In this document: piece after piece, positions 44,664-52,611 of the stretch
How the letters are laid out: every line of letters begins with the position of its first letter
How positions within the stretch are numbered: position 1 is the first letter of the stretch
Assembly: GCA_963708625.1 (NCBI GenBank)
Contig: CAVPSV010000004.1
Coordinates: 930,001 to 994,000, forward strand
Source of the DNA: DASXIF01 sp036498145
Lineage (GTDB): Bacteria > Actinomycetota > Actinomycetes > Mycobacteriales > Jatrophihabitantaceae
Length of the DNA: 64,000 nucleotides
Reading direction: 5' to 3'
The notes under the pieces: generated by a model
Database searches by the model: none
The model's input: the letters and a program-made list of their open reading frames with translations, nothing else
What the model was told of the DNA's origin: nothing
Position numbers and translations under genes: made by a program

Positions 44664-47600
44664 ATGCGTCACGGGCATTTCGGCGACAGCTCTGCAGGCA
44701 TCAACTCCGGGCATCGTTCCCGGCGCCGCCGAGGCCGACGGGCCCTGTTCGCCGTCGCCGGGTCGACCGCACTGGTCGCCGGTCTCACCTTCGCCGCCGG
44801 CCCGAGTGGCGCGGCCGCCGCCTCCTCACCGCTGCAGCCGAAGGGCGGGGCCAAGGTGGCGAGCACAGTGCACGCCGCCAAGTCGATCAGTGGCCGGCTC
44901 GCCCAGTCCGACCCGGCCGTGCTCAAGCTCACGGGCAGCAAGCCCACCAGCGTGATGGTCAAGCTCGACTACGACGCCCTTGCCAGCTACACCGGTTACC
45001 TCAAGGGCTACGCGGCCACCAGCCCCCAGGTCACCAACCACCCGCTGAACCCGAAGAGCGCGGCGTCCAAGGCGTACCTCGGCTACGTGAACGGCGTGCA
45101 GAGCTCCTTCGTCAACGCGCTGCACTCGGCGGTGCCCTCGGCGAAGGTCGGCACCGTCTATCAAGGCGTGTACGGCGGCGTCGAAGTCACCGCGCCGGCG
45201 AACCAGCTCTCCAAGCTCCTCGCCCTGCCGAACGCCATCGCGGTGCAGGCCGACTCGCTGCACAAGCCGGACGCGGCCACGGTCAGCGACGGCGACGCCA
45301 GCTTCATCGGCGCGCAGGCGGCATACAACGCGCTGGGCTCGTCCGCGACCGCGGGCAAGGGCGTGATCATCGCCGACGTGGACACCGGCGTCTGGCCGGA
45401 GCACCCGTCGTTCGCGGCACGCAGCGACCTGACCACGCCCCCGCCCACCACCGACGGGCACCCGCGCGCCTGCAACTTCGGCACCAACCCGCTCACCGGG
45501 ATCCCGTTCAGCTGTAACGACAAGCTGATCGAGGGGCAGGTGTTCCTCGACACCTACAACTCTGTCAACCACGACGAGCTCTACCCGAGCAGCGCACGCG
45601 ACTCCGACGGGCACGGCACGCACACCACCAGCACCGCCGGCGGCAACCCGATCTCCGACCCGATCCTGTTCGGCATCGACCGCGGCCCGATCCAGGGCAT
45701 CGCCCCCGGTGCGTGGCTGATGTCGTACAAGGCACTGGGGCCGCAGGGCGGCTACGACTCCGACCTCGTCGCCGCGATCGAGCAGGCCATCTACGACGGC
45801 GCCAACGTCATCAACTATTCCGTCGGCCCGTCGTCGCCGCAGAGCGCGTACACCTCGCCCGACGATCTGGCGTTCCTGGACGCGTTCGACGCCGGCGTCG
45901 TGGTCAGCACCTCGGCCGGCAACTCCGGACCGGACACCGCCTCCCACCTCGGGCCGTGGGAGATCACCGTCGGCGCGTCGACACTGCAGCGCCAGTTCAC
46001 CTCGACGGCCACATTGACGGCGACCGGCGGCGCGAGCCTGCAGATCACCGGCGCGTCGATCATGCCCGGCATCTCGACGGCGAAGCCAGTCGTCGAGGCC
46101 TCCGCGGCACCGTATTCGGATCAGTTCTGCGGTTCCCCGGCAGCGCCCGGAACATTCACCGGCAAGATCGTCATCTGCGTCCGCGGCGGTGTCGACTCCC
46201 ACGGCGTCGCAATCGGCCGCGCGCAGAAGGGCTACAACGTCTTGCAGGGCGGCGCCGCCGGCATGTTCCTGATCAACCCGGTGGTGGAGGACATCGAGAC
46301 GGACAACCACTGGCTGCCCGCGGTGCACTTCGACGCCCCGGCCGGAGCCAATTTGCAGTCGTTCATGTCCAGTCACACCGGCGTCACGGCGACGTTCACC
46401 ACCGGCCAGAAGTCCGTCGGCCAGGGCGACGTCATGGCCGCATTCTCCTCGACCGGGCCTAGCATCGGTGACTTCCTCAAGCCGGACATCGCCGCACCCG
46501 GCGTGCAGATCCTGGCCGGCAACACGCCGACCCCGACGGACGTCGCGTCCGGGCCGACCGGACAGCTCTACCAGGCGATTGCGGGCACGTCGATGGCAGC
46601 TCCGCACATCACCGGCTCGGCCGCCCTGGTGCTCGCGCTGCATCCCGGCATGACGCCGGCCGAGGTGAAGTCGTCGTTGATGATGACCGCGAACCGCAAC
46701 GTGGTCGAGGCAGACGGTTCGACGCCCGCGACACCGTTCGACGACGGAGCGGGACGCGTCAACCTCAACGGCGTGGTCGACCCCGGCCTCGCCCTGAACG
46801 TGACGCAGGCGCAGATGGACGCGGTGCTCACCGACCCGGTGCACCGCATCGACCTGAACGAGCCGTCCGTGTACGACCAGGCGCTGCCCGGGCGCGTCAC
46901 GACCACGCGCACGTTCACCAACATCACGCCGCAGACGCAGGTCTACACCATCAGCACGACCTCGACCCTGCCCGGCGGCGTGACCGTCACACCAAGCACC
47001 GTCGCGGTGCCCGGCAACTCCAGTGCGACCGTGTCGATAACCCTCGACGGCACCGGCGGCGCGGTGGGCCAGTGGTACTTCGGCCAGATCAACCTGTCCC
47101 AGGTGAACGGGTCGCGGCAGCTGCACCTGCCGGTCGCGTTCTCGCCGTCCGACGCGTCAACCGCCGGCAACACGGTGTCGGTGACGAGCAACTGCTCGCC
47201 GACATCGGTGGTGCTCGGCACCGGCACCACTAACTGCTCGGCGACCGTGGTGAACAACTCGCTGCAGTCGTCGCAGGCCACCGCCACGATGACGCCCACG
47301 ACCAACCTGCAGACGCTCTCGGTGGGTCCCGGCGGTAAGAAGTCCGGGCGCGGCGCGACCTTCGGCCCGGTCACCCTGAGCCCAGCTACACCGCCGGCAC
47401 CGAACGTCGCTCCCGGTGACAGCCCGTTCGGCTATGTGGATCTCAACCAGTTCGGCGGAAACCTGCCGATCACGTTGGGCGACGAGAACATCACCAATGT
47501 GAACGGGTTCGGTTCGTTCGTCTATGACGGGCAGGATTACGGCACGATCGGCGTCGCCTCGGACGGCTACCTGGTGGTCGGCGGCGGAGACAGCAACGAC

Positions 47601-48116
47601 GTCACGCCGGAACCGCAGACCATGCCGGACCCGGCCCGGCCCAACAACGTCCTCGCGCCGTTCTGGACCGACCTCGACGACGGCAGCGGCTCGATCGCCG
47701 GCCAGGGCGGGCTGGTCAATATCCTCGGCGACGGCACCAACAACTGGCTCGTCGTGCAGTGGAACGTGCACCTGTTCGGCACATCCACGACGGAGAACTT
47801 CCAGGTCTGGCTCGGTCTCAACGGCACCCAGGACATCAGCTACACCTACGACACCATGCACACGCCGCCGACTGGGTTCCCGTACAACGTGGGCGCGGAG
47901 AACGACACCGGCACGAAGGGCAGCAACGTCGCCGGTGTGCCATCCGGTGATCTGGTCGTGACCAGCACCCCCGCGATCCCGGGCGGGACGGCGACGTTCT
48001 CGGCCACCCTGCGCGGCGTTCAGGTGGGTACCGGCACGGTGGAGTGGGACGTCACCTCACCGGCCATGCGCGACACCTCGGTCAGCCGTTCGACCGTGAC
48101 CGTCACGCGGTCCTGA
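44664..48116 (+). CDS. Secreted S8 (subtilisin-like) peptidase with PA insert and extra C-terminal domain
   Basis: This 1150-residue protein has an Arg-rich n-region plus signal (ALFAVAGSTALVAGLTFAAG), an I9-like propeptide (95-200), and catalytic D240 (IIADVDTGVWPEHP), H317 (DSDGHGTHTTSTAGG), N420 (TSAGNSG) and S643 (AGTSMAAPHITGSAAL). A protease-associated insert lies at about 490-575 (GKIVICVRGGVD). After the catalytic domain come an Fn3-like region and a domain around 930-1090 with DGQDYGTIGVASDGYLVVGG and NVLAPFWTDLDDGSGS, which resembles nidogen-type beta domains. ATG 44664 has GAGGGGG upstream. Confidence 0.9.
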   Translation: MRHGHFGDSSAGINSGHRSRRRRGRRALFAVAGSTALVAGLTFAAGPSGAAAASSPLQPKGGAKVASTVHAAKSISGRLAQSDPAVLKLTGSKPTSVMVKLDYDALASYTGYLKGYAATSPQVTNHPLNPKSAASKAYLGYVNGVQSSFVNALHSAVPSAKVGTVYQGVYGGVEVTAPANQLSKLLALPNAIAVQADSLHKPDAATVSDGDASFIGAQAAYNALGSSATAGKGVIIADVDTGVWPEHPSFAARSDLTTPPPTTDGHPRACNFGTNPLTGIPFSCNDKLIEGQVFLDTYNSVNHDELYPSSARDSDGHGTHTTSTAGGNPISDPILFGIDRGPIQGIAPGAWLMSYKALGPQGGYDSDLVAAIEQAIYDGANVINYSVGPSSPQSAYTSPDDLAFLDAFDAGVVVSTSAGNSGPDTASHLGPWEITVGASTLQRQFTSTATLTATGGASLQITGASIMPGISTAKPVVEASAAPYSDQFCGSPAAPGTFTGKIVICVRGGVDSHGVAIGRAQKGYNVLQGGAAGMFLINPVVEDIETDNHWLPAVHFDAPAGANLQSFMSSHTGVTATFTTGQKSVGQGDVMAAFSSTGPSIGDFLKPDIAAPGVQILAGNTPTPTDVASGPTGQLYQAIAGTSMAAPHITGSAALVLALHPGMTPAEVKSSLMMTANRNVVEADGSTPATPFDDGAGRVNLNGVVDPGLALNVTQAQMDAVLTDPVHRIDLNEPSVYDQALPGRVTTTRTFTNITPQTQVYTISTTSTLPGGVTVTPSTVAVPGNSSATVSITLDGTGGAVGQWYFGQINLSQVNGSRQLHLPVAFSPSDASTAGNTVSVTSNCSPTSVVLGTGTTNCSATVVNNSLQSSQATATMTPTTNLQTLSVGPGGKKSGRGATFGPVTLSPATPPAPNVAPGDSPFGYVDLNQFGGNLPITLGDENITNVNGFGSFVYDGQDYGTIGVASDGYLVVGGGDSNDVTPEPQTMPDPARPNNVLAPFWTDLDDGSGSIAGQGGLVNILGDGTNNWLVVQWNVHLFGTSTTENFQVWLGLNGTQDISYTYDTMHTPPTGFPYNVGAENDTGTKGSNVAGVPSGDLVVTSTPAIPGGTATFSATLRGVQVGTGTVEWDVTSPAMRDTSVSRSTVTVTRS

Positions 48117-48132
48117 TCCCCGTCCTCAACCG

Positions 48133-48186
48133 TTGATCAACAGACCGATCCTGTCGCCTGGGCGCCGGGACCGGTCTGTTGATCAA
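48133..48186. terminator. 15-bp perfect inverted repeat between protease and ligase
   Basis: TTGATCAACAGACCG (48133-48147) and CGGTCTGTTGATCAA (48172-48186) flank a 24-base GC-rich loop. It probably terminates the protease transcript. The right arm runs directly into the AAGGGGGG ribosome-binding site of the DNA ligase, so the hairpin could also influence its translation. Confidence 0.6.
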
Positions 48187-48198
48187 GGGGGGTAGTCG

Positions 48199-49166
48199 GT
48201 GGCCGCGCTGCCGGAGCACCTGTCGCCGATGCTCGCCACCCTGGGCGAGCTGCCCCCGGACGACGGCTGGGCATTCGAGATGAAGTGGGACGGTGTGCGC
48301 GCCATCGTGCGCGCCGACCGTGGCGGGGTCACCGTGCTGTCCCGCAACGACCTCGACGTCAGCGTCAGCTACCCGGAGCTGCACGGCATCGGCGACGCGC
48401 TGGGCGAACACCGCGCGCTGCTCGACGGCGAGATCGTGAGCTTCGATGCGCACGGGCGACCCAGCTTCGGCAAGCTGCAGCAGCGAATGCACGTTGGTTC
48501 GGCCGCTACCGCGCGGCGGCTGTCTGAATCCGTGCCCGCGGTGCTGCTCGTGTTCGACCTGCTCCACCTGGACACGCGCTCGCTGCTGAACATGCCCTAT
48601 CGCGAACGCCGGGCGCTGCTCGTCGGCCTCGGCCTGGACGGCCCGTCGTGGCAGACACCGCCCGCGTTCCACGGCACCGGCGCGGCCGCGGTGCAGACCA
48701 GCAAGGACCAACAACTCGAGGGCGTGGTCGCCAAACGCCTCGACTCCGTCTACACGCCAGGCCGGCGCTCGCCGTTCTGGATCAAGGTGAAGAACCTGCG
48801 TACCCAAGAGGTCGTGATCGGCGGCTGGACGCCGGGGCAGGGTCGGCGCAGCGGCACGATCGGCGCGCTGCTGCTCGGCATCGGTAGCCCGGACGGGCTG
48901 CGCTACATCGGCAAGGTCGGCACCGGCTTCACCGACGACATGCTCGCCGACCTGAAACGCCGGCTGGACCGGCAGCGCGCGCGCCACGTCGCCGTTCACG
49001 CCGGACGTCCCGCGCGCCGACGCGCGCGACGGCAGATGGGTGACACCGGCGCTGGTCGGCGAGGTGGCGTTCTCGGAATGGACCGTCGGACGGGCGGCTG
49101 CGCCATCCGGCCTGGCGGGGCCTGCGTCCGGACAAGGCGCCCGGCGACGTCGTCGTCGAGTCCTGA
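48199..49166 (+). pseudogene. ATP-dependent DNA ligase (LigC/LigD ligase-domain type), two frameshifts
   Basis: GTG 48199 has AAGGGGGG upstream. The adenylation domain is intact, with motif I lysine K29 in FEMKWDGVRAIVRAD, LLDGEIVSFDAHGRPSFG, VLLVFDLLHLDTRSLL, LEGVVAKRLDSVYTPGRRS and motif V FWIKVKNLRTQEVVIGGWTP. The OB domain continues with LRYIGKVGTGF. The frame then breaks near 48985 (ATSPFTPDVPRADARDGRWV) and again near 49085 (LRHPAWRGLRPDKAPGDVVV), ending at TGA 49164-49166. Such ligases act in non-homologous end joining or repair. Corrected length is about 322 residues. Confidence 0.85.
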
Positions 49167-49303
49167 GGGACCGTCTCCTCGACGAACATCCGTGGCTCGG
49201 CTGCGGACCCGGCTGTGGCCTGCGCCCGGCTGTGAAGCGTGCCGAGGGCATCTGGCAATGCCTCATAATCGTCGATAGATGGCGCGCCGGCTGACGGTCC
49301 TCG

Positions 49304-50818
49304 ATGCGCGCCGGCATCGAAACGGGGCTGCCTGTCCGCATGAACGAGACCTCTCGGGTCGCCGCCGCCGGGTACCGGCGCGTCCGGGAACTCGTCCGCG
49401 AGCACCCGACGATCTCCCTGGCGGCAGCCGGCTTCGTGGCCGCCACGGTCACCATGGTCGCCGGCGGGCGGATCGTGCCGCCGCGGTCGGTGATCCCGCT
49501 GACCAGCTGGTTCGGCCTGCTCAACTACAACAGCAGCTCGAACGTGCTACCCGGCATCGTGATGCTGATCGGCACCACGGCCCTGATCGTGCTGTGGCTG
49601 CTGGCGATCCGTACCCACAACTCCGGTCGAGTGAGCGAACGCAGCGTCTGGGCGATCGCCACCGCGTGGGCCACGCCGCTGATCCTCGGGCCGCCGCTGC
49701 TGAGCAACGACGTGTGGACCTACGCCGCGCAGGGACTCCTGTTGCGCAGAGGGTTCGATCCGTACGTCGTCGGCCCCTCGGCACTGGGCAACATGCCGGC
49801 GGTATCCGCGGTCGACCCGTCCTGGCGCAGCGTGCCGAGCCCGTACGGCCCGCTCGCCTCGACGTTGCAACACCTCGCGGTGGCTATCAGTGGCGGCAGC
49901 CCGCTCGGGGCGGCGATCGTGTTCCGCGCGATCGGGGTGCTGTGCCTGGCCGGTATCGGCATCCTCGCCGCGGAACTCGCCGGCCCGCGCCGCCGCGTCC
50001 AGGCGTTGACCATCACGCTGCTGAACCCGCTGCTGCTGCTGCACGTGCTCTCGGCCGCACACCTGGACGGCGTGATGTGCCTGCTGCTGCTCGGCGCGGT
50101 GGTGGCGGCGAACCAGCGCCGCTGGGCTATCGGCATCGTGCTCGCGGTGGCTGCCGGCGCGGTGAAAGCGCCGGCGTTCGTCGCGATTCCGGCCATCGTC
50201 GCCGTCCATCTGCAAGGCCGGCGCGGCGGCGCGCGGTGGTGGGCACTGGGGCGGGACGTCGGGCTCGCGGCCGCGTGCATCGCCGGCGCGAGCGCGCTGG
50301 TGCACAACGGATGGGGCTGGGTACACGCGCTGAACACGCCGGCGCTGGGACACACCTCACTGGCGCCGGCGACCCTGATCAGCGACGTGCTGCGGCCGAT
50401 GGTGCCCGGTGCGTCGTTCGACGACCTGTCCACCGGCGGGCGCATCAGCGCACTGGCCGCGGCCGGCTGCATCGTCGTCTACGTGACGCTCACCGCGCGG
50501 GCGCGGGCGCTGGACCGGACCGTCGGGTACGCGATCCTCGCTGTCGGCGTCCTCAGCCCGGTGGTCTATCCGTGGTACCTGCTCGGCGGCATCGTGTGCC
50601 TCGCGCCCACGGCACGCGGCGCCCGGCGCGACTGGATCGTGCTGCTCAGCGCCGTCGGTTGTGTGTTGAGCCCACCGGGATTCTCGACCGGCGCATCCAC
50701 GGCGGTCAGTATCGCCACCATCGTCATCGCTTTGCTGGTCATCTCGCCGAGAGTGCGGCAACGACGCCGCGAAGCGCACTCCGAGCCCATGCGCGCCCGC
50801 GTCGCCGCCAATTCGTGA
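49304..50818 (+). CDS. MptB-like polyprenol-phosphomannose-dependent mannosyltransferase
   Basis: This 504-residue GT-C membrane protein has about 12 hydrophobic segments and the GT-C loop motif LLSNDVWTYAAQGLLLRRGF near residues 132-151, then DPYVVGPSALGN and SPYGPLASTLQHLA. This is the pattern of alpha-(1,6)-mannopyranosyltransferases MptA/MptB that extend lipomannan cores using polyprenyl-phosphomannose. ATG 49304 is the longest start; ATG 49340 (MNETSRVAAAG) is equally possible, and neither has a good ribosome-binding site. Its stop abuts the convergent DUF2516 gene. Confidence 0.82.
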   Translation: MRAGIETGLPVRMNETSRVAAAGYRRVRELVREHPTISLAAAGFVAATVTMVAGGRIVPPRSVIPLTSWFGLLNYNSSSNVLPGIVMLIGTTALIVLWLLAIRTHNSGRVSERSVWAIATAWATPLILGPPLLSNDVWTYAAQGLLLRRGFDPYVVGPSALGNMPAVSAVDPSWRSVPSPYGPLASTLQHLAVAISGGSPLGAAIVFRAIGVLCLAGIGILAAELAGPRRRVQALTITLLNPLLLLHVLSAAHLDGVMCLLLLGAVVAANQRRWAIGIVLAVAAGAVKAPAFVAIPAIVAVHLQGRRGGARWWALGRDVGLAAACIAGASALVHNGWGWVHALNTPALGHTSLAPATLISDVLRPMVPGASFDDLSTGGRISALAAAGCIVVYVTLTARARALDRTVGYAILAVGVLSPVVYPWYLLGGIVCLAPTARGARRDWIVLLSAVGCVLSPPGFSTGASTAVSIATIVIALLVISPRVRQRRREAHSEPMRARVAANS

Positions 50819-51112
50819 TCAGCGGCCGCTGATCTCGCGGACGGCAGGTCGCACGTCGGCGAGGTAGACCGATGCGACGATCACCGAAATCAACGAGATC
50901 GGGCCGATCTGGGAGCCCAGCACATTGAGTGACCCGAACAAGCCGCTGAAGACCAGAATGGCGAGCCACGCGGGCTTGGTCATCTTGTCGACGGCCGGGA
51001 ACGCCGCCGCCTTGCGCGTTGCACAGTCGACGACCGCCCACGCACGGAGTGCGACCAGACCCCAGAACAGGACCGTGTCGGTCCAGAAGTAGAGGTCGTT
51101 CAGCGTTTGCAC
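50819..51112 (-). CDS. DUF2516 family membrane protein
   Basis: This 97-residue protein has an N-terminal TM (YFWTDTVLFWGLVALRAWAV), the conserved AVDKMTKPAWLAIL, a second TM (LISVIVASVYLADV) and the C-terminal signature YLADVRPAVREISG. This is the Rv0476 family, found next to hbhA. I chose GTG at 51112 (VQTLNDLYF), since further upstream the sequence enters the terminator. The function is unknown. Confidence 0.85.
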   Translation of the reverse strand: MQTLNDLYFWTDTVLFWGLVALRAWAVVDCATRKAAAFPAVDKMTKPAWLAILVFSGLFGSLNVLGSQIGPISLISVIVASVYLADVRPAVREISGR

Positions 51113-51133
51113 CGCTTCAGCGTACCGACGGGA

Positions 51134-51172
51134 CAACGATGCCCAGCCCCGATTACGGGACGGGCATCGTTG
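51134..51172 (-). terminator. Inverted repeat after hbhA
   Basis: CAACGATGCCC (51134-51144) and GGGCATCGTTG (51162-51172) form an 11-bp stem with a 17-base loop, 21 bases past the hbhA stop and ahead of DUF2516. It probably lowers transcription into the downstream gene. Confidence 0.6.
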
Positions 51173-51192
51173 ATTGTGCTAACGGCGGGCGA

Positions 51193-51792
51193 TCAGGCCT
51201 TCGAGGTGCTGTTGCGGGCCGAACCACCAGTGGTCTTGCGCGCGGCCGACCGAGTGGTGCGGGCGGTGGCCTTGACGGTCGGCTTGGCAGCCGTCGCGGC
51301 CGGCGTGGTCTTGACGGTGGTGGCCTTGGCGGTCGGCTTCGCGGCCGGCTTGCTGCCACGGCCGGTCACGGACTGCACGGGCTTGACGACGCGCTCAGTG
51401 AGGGTCTCGACGACCGTGCCGGTGAGGGCCTCGGCCTTGGCGACGACGAACGCGACGCGCTTGTCGCTCTTGACGGTGGCCAGCAAGTCCTCGGCGCGGT
51501 CGGTGACCGTGCTGGAGTAGCCGCGGGCCTGGGCCAGGTACGGCTCGATCGCGGTCTTGATCGCGTCGAGGTTGACGGCCTTCTCGGCCTGCGCGCGCAG
51601 GTCGGCAACGGCGTCGTTCGCCTTGGCGGTGATCTGCGAGACGTTGTCCTTGGCGTTGCCGCGAACCTTCGTCACGACCTCGTTGGCCTGCTTGTTCACG
51701 CCGACGATCTGGCTCTGCGCCTGGTCCAGGACGTGCTTGCCCTGCTCCACGGCGGTGTCGGCGTAGCTGCGGATGTCATCAGTGATGGACAT
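51193..51792 (-). CDS. hbhA: HbhA-like heparin-binding protein
   Basis: This 199-residue protein has a helical N-terminal two-thirds (ITDDIRSYADTAVEQGKHVL, AQSQIVGVNKQANEVVTKVR) and a Lys/Ala/Thr-rich tail (SKPAAKPTAKATTVKTTPAA) like the heparin-binding repeats of mycobacterial HBHA. In a non-pathogen the role may be cell-envelope or lipid-domain related. ATG 51792 has AGGAG six bases upstream. The order HTH, hbhA, DUF2516 equals Rv0474-Rv0475-Rv0476. Confidence 0.88.
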   Translation of the reverse strand: MSITDDIRSYADTAVEQGKHVLDQAQSQIVGVNKQANEVVTKVRGNAKDNVSQITAKANDAVADLRAQAEKAVNLDAIKTAIEPYLAQARGYSSTVTDRAEDLLATVKSDKRVAFVVAKAEALTGTVVETLTERVVKPVQSVTGRGSKPAAKPTAKATTVKTTPAATAAKPTVKATARTTRSAARKTTGGSARNSTSKA

Positions 51793-51890
51793 AGATTGCT
51801 CCTGCTCTGGATTACCCGTTATCGGGTTTGTAGGGGATGGCATGGCGGCTGCGGGGCACCGCCGGATCGAGAGCGTCTGTCGCTACCCGA

Positions 51891-52355
51891 TCACTGACCG
51901 ACCGCGGTCGGTTCGGCGTGGGTGCCGGATGCCACGGTGACGTGTGCTGTGGCGTCTGCGATGGCGTCTGCGGTGGCACCTGCCTGTTGCTGCGCGTTCT
52001 CGCGCCGGAAGGACTCGTAGATGTCCACGAGCACCTGCTTCTGGCGCTCGCCGAGTCCCTCGTCGGCGAGAATCGCCGCGACCAATTCCGGGTTGCCCTC
52101 GCGGGTCTCGAGGATGCCGGCCCGGATGTAGAGCTGCTCGGCGGAGATCCGCAGACCCTTGGCGATCTGCTGGAGGATGTCCGCGCTCGGCTTGCGCAAC
52201 CCGCGCTCGATCTGCGAGAGGTACGGGTTGGACACGCCGGCCAGCCGGGCGAGCTGCCGCAACGACACGTGCGCCTGTTCGCGCTGCTCCCGGATGAAGT
52301 CTCCGATTGCCGCACCGCTGCGTTTGGCCTGCTCACGCGGCCCGTCTGCTATCAC
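51891..52355 (-). CDS. XRE-family transcriptional regulator
   Basis: This 154-residue protein has an N-terminal HTH_XRE domain (IGDFIREQREQAHVSLRQLA, RLAGVSNPYLSQIERGLRKP, SADILQQIAKGLRISAEQLY) followed by a helical tail. It is the counterpart of Rv0474 upstream of hbhA. GTG 52355 has GGGAGA eight bases upstream. It may control hbhA, which follows 98 bp downstream. Confidence 0.88.
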   Translation of the reverse strand: MIADGPREQAKRSGAAIGDFIREQREQAHVSLRQLARLAGVSNPYLSQIERGLRKPSADILQQIAKGLRISAEQLYIRAGILETREGNPELVAAILADEGLGERQKQVLVDIYESFRRENAQQQAGATADAIADATAHVTVASGTHAEPTAVGQ

Positions 52356-52611
52356 TCGTGCAGTCTCCCGCGCGGGTGCTAGCAAATGCAAGCGGCTAGC
52401 AAGCGATCCGCGTCACGCTCGACACCGTGTGTCGAACAAATCCAGGTTGGCCGCCGGTTCGGCGCCCTGTCAGCGCCCTGAGACGTGCTCGGCGCCACCG
52501 CGGGGGTGGGCGAGGCTGGGCGGACCCACGGCCGCACGGTAGCTTCGTCCCGCGCGCAGCCAGTCCCGTTCACAGTGTTCACTCCCCTGCCCGGAGCCCC
52601 CATGCAGACGC

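Noticed and set aside
44826..47126. Long minus-strand open frame (766 codons) opposite the S8 peptidase
   Set aside because: The plus-strand peptidase has a full catalytic triad and signal peptide. The antisense translation is low-complexity Val/Arg/Gly.
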